From assembly GCA_030220185.1 (NCBI GenBank), contig JASPKZ010007284.1, forward strand, positions 248,001-312,000: a stretch of 64,000 bases of DNA, in the 5' to 3' direction. Source of the DNA: Diploptera punctata. Taxonomy: Eukaryota; Arthropoda; Insecta; Blattodea; Blaberidae. Under the pieces are notes generated by a model, which searched no databases, was not told the DNA's origin, and worked only from the letters and a program-made list of their open reading frames with translations. Shown here in pieces: positions 43,632 to 55,237 of this stretch (position 1 is the first letter of the stretch; each line of letters opens with the position of its first letter). The position numbers and the translations under genes are program-made.

Positions 43632-44628
43632 GGGTGCGTGTAGGCAAACAGTTTTCAGACACTTTTGAAATCCAGAATGGGTTAAAGCAAGGAGATGCAC
43701 TATCTCCTCTACTATTTAATTTTGTACTAGAGCATGCCATTAAATCTTTAGAGAATGAGGAAGGCTTACAACTCAATGGTATTAATAAGCTGTTAGTTTA
43801 AGCTGATGATGTAGTACTACTGGCCGATAGCGAGGAGATACTAAAGGCCAACACGCACACACTATTGAGTAACACTAAGAAATTAGGACTGGAAGTAAAT
43901 ATCAGTAAAACTAAATATATGGTCACACGTAGAAATACATTATATAATGGAAATGGACAGCTAATGACAAATGAGGGAAATTTTGAGGAATTGGCTGAAT
44001 TCAAATACCTAGGAACAATAATCACAAATAGGAATGAGATGCACATAGAAATTAAACATAGGCTCAATTCTGGAAATGCATGCTATTATGCATTGCAGAG
44101 ACTTTGATGTCCCAACTCCTTTCAAAAAACGTTAAACTGAAAATATATAAAACTATTGTTCTACCAGTTTATATTATATGGGTGCGAAACATGGACTCTT
44201 ACTTTAAGGGAGGAAAGGAGATTACGAGTATTTGAGAATAAAGTTCTTAGGAAAATTTTTGGACCAAAGAGAGATGAACAGACAGGTGAATGGAGAAGAC
44301 TACATAACAATGAACTACATGGTCTTTATAGGAAGCCAGATATAATGAGAACAGTTAAGTCCCGTAGACTGCGATGGGCAGGACATGTTGCGCGTATGGG
44401 GAATGAAAGACGTGCATGGAAACTTCTTGTAGGAAAGCCAGAAGGAAAACGCCCAGTTGGTAGACCAAAAATGAGGTGGGAGAACAACATTAACTATGAT
44501 TTGAGGGAAGTAGATTGTACAGGGAATGATTGGAAAGCATTAGCTCAGGATAGGGATGTATGGAGAGCTTATGTCCGTGCGGCCATGAACCTACGGGTTC
44601 GATAGTGCCAGTGAGTAAGTAAGTAAGT
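43632..44628 (+). pseudogene. LINE-alpha copy, 5'-truncated, with TSD
   Basis: Reads RVRVGKQFSDTFEIQNGLKQ, GDALSPLLFNFVLEHA, then ADDVVLLADSEE with the preceding Tyr changed to a stop (TAA at 43799-43801). Frameshifts near 44105 and 44165. The last open stretch (44156-44605) carries LYGCETWTLTLREERRL, FGPKRDEQTGEWRRLH, RLRWAGHVARMGNERRA and ends YVRAAMNLRVR. TSD AATRCCATTATTA at 43619-43631 and 44629-44641 (12 of 13 identical). Nearly identical to the 49.6-kb copy. Confidence 0.92.
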
Positions 44629-44839
44629 AATGCCATTATTACATCTTACCTTCTGTTTGATGTTGAATCTATGGAGATATTGGCCAAATTTTCCGCGACC
44701 TGTGAGGAATTATGTTTGTACGAAATTTGGAAGAATATGTTTTGATTATTTGTCTCATAGATACTCGGAAAGAATAGCTGTCTTGGTCAATTTCCTGTAA
44801 TGCTATTGTTTAAAATTGCCGTAGGCTAATTGGCTAATT

Positions 44840-45080
44840 CAAAGTTTGTCTGGTCACTAAGCTCATTGGTTACAGGTCCGATAAAATGTAAGCCAAATGT
44901 TTACATGTAACTTTTCTAGCGTGGTGAGTCGGTGTTACATGTTTAAATAATCTAAAGAACAGATATTAGTGACGAATTCTTAGTTTTTGGGGTCATAGAG
45001 ATAAATAATGTAATTCTCGATTACGTTTAAGCCAAAGTTCGGCCCCCATCTGCATGGCTTTGTAAATGGGTGAAAAAAAA
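44840..45080. repeat. Diverged tandem repeat, block 4
   Basis: 'ggtcactaagctcattggttacaggtc' and 'cagatattagtgacgaattc' place one to two degenerate units right of the LINE, so the LINE probably landed inside or next to the array. Confidence 0.55.
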
Positions 45081-45109
45081 ATTAATTGACAGAGAATAAT
45101 ATTGGTGGT

Positions 45110-45890
45110 TGGTTGGTGTCTAATGTGCTGCATCTAACACAGAAGTCGTTAGCAGTCTTGTTCTCCAGTACTTTGAAGTTTCGTAAGTTTCCTGTTTGAC
45201 GGCTGTGCAGTTGTTGAGGTGTTCTGCATCCATTTCATCCTCTGGGTGGTTGTATAGAATGCATCTTTGTGTAGGCGATATATTGATCTTGTTCAAGTGT
45301 TTAGCAAGGCAGTCGTTACCTTTAGTTACTCTGAATTCCGAAACTGCTGTATTACGTGGAAGTTCTGTTATGAAGTTGTTGCTGTGAATGAGAAATTCCA
45401 ATTTCATGTTTTTTGTGTGGATAACTTAAGTCTATTGTTGTTAATGTATTTTTTTTCTATTTTTTGTGCTGTTTAGCCAAAATGTAAGATAAAGGTTTGG
45501 TTGCTGGTGATAGTGTTGACAGGAAATCTTTCTTCACCAGGAGATCAGCTGTTTCATTGCCCAAGATCCCACAATGTGATGAAATCGACTGCAGGACTTC
45601 TTTGCCGTAGTTGTGGAGCTGAAACATCATGTCATAACATTGTTTGGAGTCGTGTGTCTGTGAGTGACAGATTGATTGAAGATATGCTTTTGAGTCTGAT
45701 AGGAGATCTAACTTGGAGAAGTTACCTAATCTTGTTAACAGGTTTTCAAGTTTTTAATAGCATCTATCCACCGTCGAAAATCGTTGTTCTTCTGCCAGCA
45801 TCACAATAGAATGAAAGAAGGAGCATATTCCTGTTGCGCCATTTGCAGGGTCTGATAATGAGCCGTCTGTACAGTCATGGAGCCAATCAT
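45110..45890 (-). pseudogene. LINE-epsilon fragment: RNase H and C-terminal domain
   Basis: Minus strand: CTDGSLSD (near 45860), LLSDSKAYLQSI (near 45700), HCGILGNETADLLVKKD (near 45550), which are the Asp-bearing blocks of an RNase H fold as found in I/R1-type LINEs. After a break an open 95-residue stretch (45120-45407) gives AVSEFRVTKGNDCLAKHLNK and CILYNHPEDEMDAEHLNNC, the usual C-terminal zinc-finger-like region. One in-frame stop in the RNase H part. Ends in a CCAA-type tail. Confidence 0.85.
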
Positions 45891-46134
45891 TTTGAGGGTA
45901 TCTACTGTAGATAGTCTCTATGAATGTATTTTTCAGAAGAATATTGTTACATTCTGTCTTTTTGTTGATTTTTCAGTCAGATCTAAGTTGCATGGGATTG
46001 TTTTAAAATATGCTGGATTAATTCTAGATGGAATTATTTTGCTAATTAATATCAAATATCTGTTCTAGTTTTGTATTTCTTTTACTTTTTCAACGAATGT
46101 GGTTCAAAAACTGACTTTGATAAGAGTACATTTT

Positions 46135-46525
46135 TAATGCCCCAGATTTGTCCTTTCGGACATTTCTGGTGTTATCTTCTGGCATTGGCGTAATTATAAC
46201 CCACTTCTGAGGTTGGGGCGCCTTCCAGGCGGAGTTATGTTGCCCCGATGATATGATGGGTGATAATGATGATAGTGGTGAGCCAGGATAGTCCTTAATC
46301 CTAAGCGTAAACTGAGATGAATATGAATGATGATGATTGCGATTGCCATATGATGTTCGGAGACCATTTTGTGCCTTAAATTTTTCCTGACATGTGTCTT
46401 ACAGGTGAGGAAAACCCGATAAGAATCTCACCCAGGAAACTGTCCCGACCGGAGATCGAACCCGGACCCGCTGCGTGACAAGGCAGCACGCTACATCTAG
46501 ACCATAGCGGTGGATTGAGTAATAA
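46135..46525 (-). mobile_element. SINE-A2 copy (SINE-A head, different 3' tail)
   Basis: The minus strand has the SINE-A tRNA-like head (box B GGTTCGATCTC) but ends 'ggcgccccaacctcagaagtgggttata' and 'acgccaatgccagaag', then 'ggggcattaaaaatg'. The same tail is at 54790-54952 and 55238-55612. Confidence 0.85.
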
Positions 46526-46679
46526 TATATAAACATAATAGTTTTAATGATGATTAAAATTAAAAATAAAATATACATAAATCAAGGCAAATGATAACAG
46601 TATACAGCCTCTATCATATATAAATGAAAATATAAGCAAAATATTCTATTCGTTATATATTAAATATTATCTTAATATA

Positions 46680-46680
<1 letters not shown>

Positions 46681-46713
<33 letters not shown>

Positions 46714-47470
46714 GTTGTCTAATGTGCTGCATCTAAACACTGAAGTCTTAGCAGTGTTGCTCTCCAATACTTTGAGGTCTTAGAATCTTCATGTTTGACA
46801 GCGATACAGATGACATTCATCCATTTCATCAGGGTGATTGCATAAAATGCATTTCGGTGAAGGCAGAACATTGATTTTGTGAAGACGTTTTGCCAGGCAG
46901 TCGTGGCCCGTTGTCATCCTAAAATGTGCTACTTCTGTTTTCTTGGTATGTTCGGTATATGTGTGTTTTATTAGGCATTCCCATTTTTTGTTTCTGGGTG
47001 CTCTTTGAAATCTATTGTCATTCATAATTTTGAATTTTAACTTTATGTGGCGTTTCACTGAGGACTAAGGTGTTGGTTTAGATCTAGACATTTGTTCAGT
47101 GCGAGATCCTTTTTTGGTGAGGTGATCGGCTGTTTCATTACCGACATTCCCACAGTGGGAGGGTAGCCATTGGAGGACAACTTTTTTACCACAATTTTGC
47201 AGGTCAGTATGATGTCATAGCATTCTTTGCAGTCAAAACTTTATGGCCAGTAAATTGCCTGTCTAGCTGCTTTGGAGTCACAGAGGAGCACTAATTTGGA
47301 AAACATGGCTTTTAGTGTTAATAGGTTTTGGAGAGAGATTTTTATAGCATGAATTTAACCATCAAAATGTGTTGTTCCTCCTTCAGCATGACAGTAAAAC
47401 GAAAAAAGGGAGCATGTTCCTCCTGCTCCGGCACAAATTTCATTTGTGAGTGAGCCATCTTAATATATTG
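46681..47470 (-). pseudogene. LINE-epsilon second fragment, (CAA)n tail
   Basis: Minus strand: FSKLVLLCDSKAARQAI, NETADHLTKKG (RNase H blocks), then an open stretch 46789-47058 with VAHFRMTTGHDCLAKRLHKI and CILCNHPDEMDECHLYRC. The 3' UTR 'gatgcagcacattagacaac' runs into (CAA)n at 46681-46718. Same family as 45110-45890 but at most about 70% alike. Confidence 0.87.
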
Positions 47471-47573
47471 ATAAATATTATTATTTTAAAAATCTTAAAA
47501 CTGCCACTAAAATTATCAGCAATATAGAGAGAATCAGACATAAGCTTATATATCGCTCTGTTATTATTAGGCC

Positions 47574-47613
<40 letters not shown>

Positions 47614-47614
<1 letters not shown>

Positions 47615-47960
47615 CGGCCGCGGTGGACTAGTGATTATGCTCCTTGCCTCTGGTCCCGAGGGCCGCGGGTTCAAACCCGGCCGGGGTTGATGGATTTTTT
47701 TAGGATGGAAAACTCCAAGGAGCAAGTCCTCCGGGAGGGACTTTTAAGCCGTGGGTCCCGAGCAAACTTTACCGAATTTACCCGTCCTAGTACTACCTTG
47801 GTTTCTTAGATGTCAGTATGACACGGAACGCTGACCACGGACCACTCAGATGACATCTATACGAAAACAAGTGTAACTAAATTAGTATGGTTCAAATTCT
47901 TCCCTGTAGGGGGAGAGCGCCTAAATCTCTGTTAAGGGAAACATGTGCTTACAAGATTAT
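47614..47960 (+). mobile_element. SINE-B copy, longest
   Basis: Head 'cggccgcggtggactagtg', box B GGTTCAAACCC, body as in the other copies, and about 150 bp of extra 3' sequence (gtgtaactaaattagtatgg). The left flank is (ATT)n at 47577-47612, the right flank 'attattattattaat' near 47962, so it probably inserted into an ATT microsatellite. Confidence 0.87.
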
Positions 47961-47964
47961 TATT

Positions 47965-49098
47965 ATTAATACATGTTACCCGTTTGTCGTGAAGCATGTA
48001 ACAGTTCATACAAAGGAAAGGTTAAATCAAAGCAAAAGGAGAAGTTAAAAGATATTAAGTAAAATTACTCGATAAACTCTACGGAAATGGTCAGTAAGTC
48101 TTAATAATAAAAATTCCTGTGAGTTAATATGTTAATGAGAGCTAAACATATTAAGATAACACATTATTTATTTCTTGCAAAGCTCCAGTAACATGAGAAT
48201 CAGTGTAAACTCTGTTTACTCCAGACTTGAGGATATGTCGGTAGAAAATAGATGTTCGAGGCCACGCGGAAGGAAATCTCCCACTTCCAACATGTAAGAC
48301 GTGTTGAATCATCTGTTAGTTTTGTAAATATTGAATTGGCAAGAAAATAGAGTGGAACATGATGCTATATGGAGAAAAAAAAATACATATTAATACCTGT
48401 AATAAATTTCCATTAGCAATGTAGGTAAGGTAAACGGTTCGTGCTTTACCTATTTCACCATGATAGTACCTTAAAAATAACACATTCAAATGTATTTTTG
48501 TTACTTTTTCTCCTTTGAAAATTATATTTTCTTGGTATATAGAAAAATTAATGTAAACTATTTTACGAAAACATTCCTATTTCTAGAAAGTAAATCCATG
48601 GCATGACAGCTCGGATTAGGCTGTTAGTGTGACCCATTTTCTTAACCTTAAATTCAATTTTCTTAACTAGATTTCACTACCTTTCTTATCAGCTGTTCTT
48701 ACTATGTTGAGGGAACTCTTTGCAAACCTCATACACAAAAAAGCATGTTGTGTAGCTCGGAATCAAATATTGCCAGACTGACTCCCTAGTCATTATTTCC
48801 CAGAGGTGATCCATCTATAGGATGAAAATATGTAACATGAAAAATGTGTCCAGAAAAAAATATATTTCTGTGTAACAAATGTTTTTCCATTACTTTCTTT
48901 ACGTAATGCCGCGTCGTTTGCATATTTTGCAGACATTTTGTATCAAATCAACACAAGGTCTAGTTGAGTATTTTTAAGATAACAAATCACTGTATTGAAG
49001 GAATCCCAAATTTAAAATTCATAAAATGTTCACCGACTAAGAAGTTTTTGAAATTTCCTTTAAAGGGTCTTGGTTTGTGTCCATAATAACTTACAACT
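47965..49098. other. No gene recognised
   Basis: AT-rich, without a repeat match in the window. Confidence 0.4.
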
Positions 49099-49109
49099 AA
49101 TAGCTATAC

Positions 49110-49458
49110 AGTCCACCGCTGTGGTCTAGGTAGCGTGCTGCCTTGTCACGCAGCGGGCCCGGGTTCGATCCCCGGTCGGGGCAGTTATTCTGGGTGAGGT
49201 TTTTATCGGGGTTTTTCCTCACCTGTAAGACAAATGTCAGGAAAACTTTAAGGCCCAAACGGTCCCCGAAATCATTGGCTATCATCATCATCCTTATCAT
49301 TATCACCATCCTTATCATTATCATCATCATCCTTCACTAGTGTGGAAAGCAACGGGAAGCTACCACATCTACAATTCCCTAGTAAAGCTGCAAGCATAGC
49401 ATGAAAATGCTATGATTGCAGTGAAGGACCTGCCTTCGGGCAGAATTACTATGGATGG
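49110..49458 (+). mobile_element. SINE-A copy, 11-bp TSD
   Basis: Full-length. Perfect TSD AATAGCTATAC at 49099-49109 and 49459-49469. Confidence 0.94.
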
Positions 49459-49529
49459 AATAGCTATACTGAATGTATTGGCTGTCAATGTTTATTCATG
49501 CAGTATCAAGTGCGCATGACTTTTTCGCA

Positions 49530-49592
<63 letters not shown>

Positions 49593-49599
49593 GTTATAC

Positions 49600-51995
49600 T
49601 TACTTACTTACTCACTGGCACTATCGAACCCGTAGGTTCATGGCCGCGCGGACATAAGCTCTCCATACATCCCTATCCTGAGCTAATGCTTTCCAATCAT
49701 TCCCCGTACAATATACTTCCCTCAAATCATAGTTAATGTTGTTCTCCCACCTCATTCTTGGTCTACCAACTGGGCGTTTTCCCTCTGGCTTTCCTACAAG
49801 AAGCTTCCATGCACGTCTTTCATTCCCCATACGTGCAACATGTCCTGCCCATCGCAGTCTACGAGACTTAACTGTTCTTATTATATCTGGCTTCCTATAA
49901 AGACCATGTAGTTCATTGTTATGTAGTCTTCTCCATTCACCTGTCTGTTCATCTCTCTTTGGTCCAAAAATTTTCCTAAGAACTTTATTCTCAAATACTC
50001 GTAATCTCCTTTCCTCCTTTAAAGTAAGAGTCCATGTTTCGCACCCATATAATATAACTGGTAGAATAATAGTTTTATATATTTTCAGCTTAACGTTTTT
50101 TGAAAGGAGTTGGGACATCAAAAGTCTCTGCAATGCATAATAGCATGCATTTCCAGAATTGAGCCTATGTTTAATTTCTTTGTGCGTCTCATTCCTATTT
50201 GTGATTATTGTTCCTAGGTATTTGAATTCAGCCACTTCCTCAAAATTTCCCTCATTTGTCATTAGCTGTCCATTTCCATTATATACTGAATTTCTACCTG
50301 TGACCATATATTTAGTTTTACTGATATTTACTTCCAGTCCTAATTTCTTAGTGTTACTCAATAGTGTGTGCGTGTTGGCCTTTAGTATCTCCTCGCTATC
50401 GGCCAATAGTACTACATCATCAGCATAAACTAACAGCTTATTAATACCATTGAGTTGTAAGCCTTCCTCATTCTCTAAAGATTTAATGGCATGCTCTAGT
50501 ACAAAATTAAATAGTAGAGGAGATAGTGCATCTCCTTGCTTCAACCCATTCTGGATTTCAAAAGTGTCTGAAAACTGTTTGCCTACACGCACCCTACTAT
50601 TTGAGCCATTTAGACACATTCGTATAAGTCTAACTTTTTAGGAATTCCGAACTCCAGCAGGATACTATATAACTTCTCCCTCTTAATTGAATCATATGCT
50701 TTTTTGAAGTCTACATATAGTTGATGTACAGTGCCATTATATTCCCATTTCTTTTCTAAAATCTGTCTTATACTAAAAATCTGATCTGTTGTAGACCTGT
50801 TTCTTCTAAATGCACATTGATGATCTCCTACAATGTCATCAATGTAGGGAGTAAGTCTGCTTACTAATATATTTGTAAGAATTTTGTATGAAGTTGAAAG
50901 TAATGAGATGCCCCTGTAGTTGTTGCAATCAGTTTTATCTCCTTTCTTATAAATTGGTACGATAATTGATTCCTTCCATTCATCTGGAAGAGCTTCTTTT
51001 TCCCAAATTATACTAAGCAACCAGCGTATTTTGTCTATCAATTTTTCTCCTCCTGATTTTATGAGTTCTGCTGGGATCTCATCTGAACCTGATGCTTTAT
51101 ACATCTTCAATTTTTCAATCGCCATTTCAACCTCTAATGCACTTGGCTCTGCGACTAGCATTTCTGCTGTCTGTAACTTATCCTCCTCAATGTCCTGTTC
51201 TGTATGTACATTTAATAGCTGATTAAAGTAACTTTTCCATCTATTTAATATACTCCTAGAATCTGCAATCATATCCCCATTTTCATTTCGAATTATGTTT
51301 GTTCTAGCCTGAAACCCTTTCCTCTCTATACTAATTCCCTGATATAATTCTCTAATGTTCCTATTTTTTGCATTCATTTCAAGATCATTAATCTTCTCTC
51401 TCAAATATTCCCTCTTTTTACTCTTTAGTAACTTAGTGGTTTCCCGTCTAATACTACCCAATTGCTCTAAATTTACCTCATTTGGCTCGTGTAACCATTT
51501 AATTTTTGCTAGTTTTCTTTACAATGTCGGCACATTCCTCATCAAACCATTTCTTGTTTTGCCTCTTTTTTAAACAACCAATGCTTTCTGATGCTGACAA
51601 TTTAATAGTATCTCTTATAGCCTCCCATTCTTTATTTATATCAGGTTCTTCTTCGTTTGCCACATTGTCATCTGACGATTCCAGTACTTCAAATCTATTA
51701 GCAATTTTGATTTGGTATTCTTGCCGCATTTCATCATTTTTCAAGTTTTTTAATTCATATTTTACAGAATCATCTTTAGCATTCGTTCCTCTCATAAGCG
51801 ATAGCCGTTGTCTGATTTTCACTCTGACCAGATGATGATCCGAATTGCAGTCTGTCCCTCTAACTGATCTAATATCAATGATGCTACTGTGCCAGCGTTT
51901 ATCCACTAATACATGATCTATCTGGTTCCGAGTTTCTCCATCTGGGGACGTCCAGGTGTATTTATGAATATCCTTATGCTGAAATGTTGTGCTCT
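49600..51995 (-). pseudogene. LINE-alpha, longest copy (endonuclease end, RT, C terminus)
   Basis: Three minus-strand frames cover one ORF2-like protein. 51499-51995: end of an APE-type endonuclease (YTWTSPDGETRNQIDHVLVD, CNSDHHLV) and linker. 50610-51461: RT fingers (KASGSDEIPAELIKSGGEKL, PDEWKESIIVPIYKKGDKTD, CNNYRGISLLSTSYKIL, DFKKAYDSI). 49621-50619: NGLKQGDALSPLLFNFVLEH, YADDVVLLADSEE, then LYGCETWTL, RLRWAGHVARM, YVRAAMNLRVR. One stop near 51499 and one frameshift near 50615 break it. The tail is (AGTA)n. Domain order recalls RTE/BovB-type LINEs; clade not confirmed. 5'-truncated within the endonuclease, so no ORF1 or promoter. Confidence 0.93.
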
Positions 51996-52043
51996 TAATT
52001 ATTATTGTTATTGTTATTATTATTATTGTTATTATTATTATTA

Positions 52044-52093
<50 letters not shown>

Positions 52094-52094
52094 T
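51996..52094. repeat. (ATT)n microsatellite, matched by 49531-49595
   Basis: ATT repeats with GTT interruptions lie on the 5' side of LINE-alpha, and a 60-bp ATT tract (49531-49595) on its 3' side. The LINE most likely inserted into one ATT tract, so a TSD cannot be measured. Confidence 0.9.
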
Positions 52095-52639
52095 TCATAT
52101 AAAAATACAATAAGGCATTTTCTTCCACTCAAGTAAAATAGCGTAGAGATAAAAATGCATATATATAGTATGTTTAAATTTTGAGTATTTACATATGAAT
52201 ACATAAATAAATAATTTGCAATTTATCAAATATATTTTATGTTACAATAAAATATTAACAGCATTATAGGGATTTCATAAATATATTTAAAAAAAACCTG
52301 AATTTGTGGGAAAAGTGAGACCATCAGACGAAAGTGATCTGAGGTTTTATATGTTACGGTTAAATGTCTCACTGAGGCGATGTGCTAACCACGTGTCACT
52401 CTTTGACATATGTCTATAAATAAGCATAACTAAATTAACCTGGTTAAGAAACTCTTGTTATGGAGCACCCTCACCCCTACGCGGAACGTATGAGGCATAT
52501 ACATACATACATGTGATACGGTTTGTTTTATATTTAAATTTACCACTGAAAACAAATTGATAGATCTCCTTAGTAAAAAGTCATTTTCTTAAATATTATT
52601 ATATTGTATAGGCCTATAAATAATTTTCCAAAATTTTAT
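52095..52639. other. No gene recognised
   Basis: About 52375-52500 has weak similarity to the extra 3' part of SINE-B (taaccacg.. cataactaaattaacctgg). Otherwise nothing. Confidence 0.35.
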
Positions 52640-53145
52640 ATCATGAACAAATCCGTTTTAGGCCATGTGACCTGTGATAGTTAGACCCTCCTCCATCCCT
52701 TGGGATACCTAGGACACAGCCCATACTCCCCAAGTCCCAACTTCATTTTCTCCCTTATCTGGTACTCAACCACTGTTCAAGTTACCGGCTTAAAACCAAC
52801 ACCCCGGGAGAAGGTGTTGGAGTCACAATTTCGGTGATATTGCTAAGCTTCGTAGTACCTCACCGACCATCTCCCTGTTCTACCTCCAGGGATACATTCT
52901 GCAGCCGTTGTGAGACCAGTTAGGCTTGACCCACCAAGCCCCGAAGTCTGTGATAGTAAACCTAACGAAGATTGACTTGATCTTTCCACTGATGTTTTGG
53001 TTTTCCTTGGCCCCTATGTCCGGATGGAGTATATTGGAACGCCCATTTTTGAAATCTATTTCTTCCCATTCTTCTCAGATCATTTTTTCCTTTTTTTTGT
53101 ATCAAACTTTTATATATATTTGACATAATATATTTTGGCCGCATT
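52640..53145 (-). pseudogene. LINE-beta C terminus, split by SINE-F
   Basis: Minus strand 52962-53144: RRMGRNRFQKWAFQYTPSGH, then GQGKPKHQWKDQV. Its 3' end resumes at 52681 as 'gtcacatggcctaaaacgg', the usual LINE-beta terminus, after the SINE-F insertion. Confidence 0.8.
52682..52947. mobile_element. SINE-F: unclassified 266-bp insertion, 10-bp TSD
   Basis: Perfect TSD CTGTGATAGT at 52672-52681 and 52948-52957. The inserted sequence is GC-richer than its surroundings (caccccgggagaaggtgttgg). No second copy in the window, no clear A/B boxes, orientation unknown. Confidence 0.7.
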
Positions 53146-53639
53146 ATCTCTATTGTTTACTGTAGGCCTAACAGCTTTCATTGTAAATGAAAGCTATATT
53201 ACTTAATTTTAGTCCTTCTGTTTTGTATCTTTGTTTTTACACATTATAATAGCAACAAAGTTGCACTCATATGAGCAAGCATTTCTACACATTAAGAATG
53301 TGTAGATTTTGGACTCGGTATGTGTCACTTGTCTATGCTGTCTTCATGGGGATTCTGGAATCCTGCTAATCATAATCCACGGAGGCTCGAAATTGTGTAT
53401 CTGTCTAATGTTGGCTCAGAATTCCTGTTTCCTGCCCATAAGAGACGACTCAGTCCGTTGACAAAAGTGAGATATATGTTTTAAAAGTAGAGGAAAGATA
53501 AATAGAATGAAATTTAAAATAAGACGCTTGAATACATAAAACATTAGACATACAGTGAGATCTTAAATTCGATTTGATCAAAATGTTCAAGGTTTTCAAA
53601 ACAAAATTGAAATAAAAACATTATTTAGTGTTATGATGA

Positions 53640-53740
53640 TCTTGAAGAAGATTTTCGGGCTGTAGGCCGTGGTCGTGAGGCTTGTAGTTCCCCGACGTTT
53701 CGCCAGAGACTGCGCCTGACATCAACGCGAATACATTATT
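53640..53740 (-). mobile_element. Possible Penelope-like 3' end
   Basis: Minus strand 'cagtctctggcgaaacgtcggggaac' and 'gcctacagcccgaaaatc' resemble the C-terminal coding end of Penelope-like elements (translating SGETSGNYKPHDHG). One copy only. Confidence 0.4.
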
Positions 53741-53799
53741 TAGTGTCATTGTTGTAAGTATGTGAAACTTGAGCTCTAACGAAAAAAAGAACAAAGATA

Positions 53800-54075
53800 G
53801 AATAGGCTACAGACGGCGGATATGAGGTTCCTCAGACAAGTTAAAGGATGTACAAAACTTGATAGAATTAGAAATGAAGATGTAAGAGAAGAATTAAAAG
53901 TGCAACCTTTATTGAATAAAGTCACGAATTATAGACAAAAGTGGAATGATCACATGAATGGAGTGAATAGGGGAGAGATATCCACTGCTTGCTACCAAGT
54001 AAAAGGAAGGCGTGATGTCGGAAGACCTAGCGTTGGACTGATGCATTATGAAGTCGGAACGGGCCTAGATTAATG
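53800..54075 (+). pseudogene. LINE-beta 3' end
   Basis: Open frame 53822-54073: MRFLRQVKGCTKLDRIRNED, then LLNKVTNYRQKWNDHMNGVN and GRRDVGRP. No microsatellite tail remains; it ends 'ggaacgggcctagattaatgat'. Confidence 0.82.
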
Positions 54076-54114
54076 ATACTGTAATTAAGTGCACATTTAG
54101 GTGTATATTGAGAA

Positions 54115-54324
54115 GGTAAAGGTAAAGTGATCCCACTACAGGCCTCAGGAGGCCCTTGGGTAGTAGGAGGTTAAGGCTCCCACTTTTTCTGGACAATCGG
54201 CACTTGATGTGAGACGGGTTGTCAGCCCTGCGTGACGGCCGCCTTTGCCCCCAGAACAAACGTCTGGTACTAATTTCCTTTAGAGGCTGAGTCAACCCCA
54301 GGACCATAGTGCCGCCTTGGGTCA
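54115..54324 (-). mobile_element. SINE-E copy, 12-bp TSD
   Basis: Perfect TSD GTATATTGAGAA at 54103-54114 and 54325-54336. On the minus strand it ends 'gggatcactttacctttacc', a repeat-like tail. GC-rich centre (gacggccgcctttgcccc). Resembles a SINE in size and TSD; no convincing tRNA head seen. Confidence 0.82.
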
Positions 54325-54336
54325 GTATATTGAGAA

Positions 54337-54785
54337 ACAAACGTTTAATCTAAAGCTTATAATCAAACAAAATCTTTCTATGCCTATTTTTGTTTAGTTT
54401 GAGTTAAAAAAAAGTGCTGTTCAGAGACTTCTCGAATTGTAAAGAGTAATTTACATTCTCCATCTACAATCTCAATCTCTTATTATTATTCTTTCAAGCG
54501 TGTCTTTATAAATTGGTTAATATAAATTTGTGTCTTTTCAATCGTATAATTAGCTTTTCAGTATTCATCTTCTTATAAAGGAGAGGCAAATTAAGTTGAA
54601 ACTTTTTTCATCAACCTTCTTCTTCATTTGAAGTGACTACATTTCTTTCGTACACACTTTTTATCCTTTCAAGAGAGAAAATCGTTGAAACAGCTTTTAT
54701 ATAAGACAAGATAATTTTATCTGTTTTATACGTTTTTAACTTATTAATAGATTAATCTAATTTTATAAAACGTTACCCTAAATTA
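54337..54785. other. No gene recognised
   Basis: AT-rich. Confidence 0.4.
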
Positions 54786-54789
54786 TTTG

Positions 54790-54952
54790 TAAGTATATAT
54801 CACTACCATGATCATCACCTATCATATATCATCAAGGCAGCGTAACTACGCCTTCCAGGCGCCCCAACCTCAGAAGTGGGTTACAATAACGCCATGCCAG
54901 GAGATAATACTATAATTTCGAAATGATAACATGGTGGAATTGAATAAAAAAA
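54790..54952 (+). mobile_element. SINE-A2 3' tail only
   Basis: Carries 'ccaggcgccccaacctcagaagtgggttac' and 'acgccatgccagg...gaataaaaaaagta' without the tRNA-like head: 5'-truncated. Confidence 0.8.
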
Positions 54953-55237
54953 GTATAATTAATGTGTCATTTTCTCTTATATAAGATAGTATAGATACCA
55001 CGATGGCTAACCATAGATTTATACCAACTGTTATTGAAAGAATTTCAACAAATAAATTTATCAATTCAATTTCTAAGTTAAGAGAATTATCAGATGACTG
55101 AAAGCAAATAATGGTCTCTTAAACCAATTTATAATGGTCCAAGAGTAATTAACACCTTTGTCTCTCAAGCACTGAGCGTGCTGGAAAAATTGGGATCAGA
55201 ATTGCCCTGAAAAATTATGATTTGTCATAAATTATAG

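Noticed and set aside
49143..49340. Repeated SGPGFDPRSGQ / ESNPGPLRDKAARYLETTAV peptides
   Set aside because: Translations of SINE-A heads, found wherever a copy lies.
51995..52204. Poly-Asn and poly-Ile frames
   Set aside because: Translation of (ATT)n/(AAT)n microsatellites here and at 21200, 35480 and 49530.
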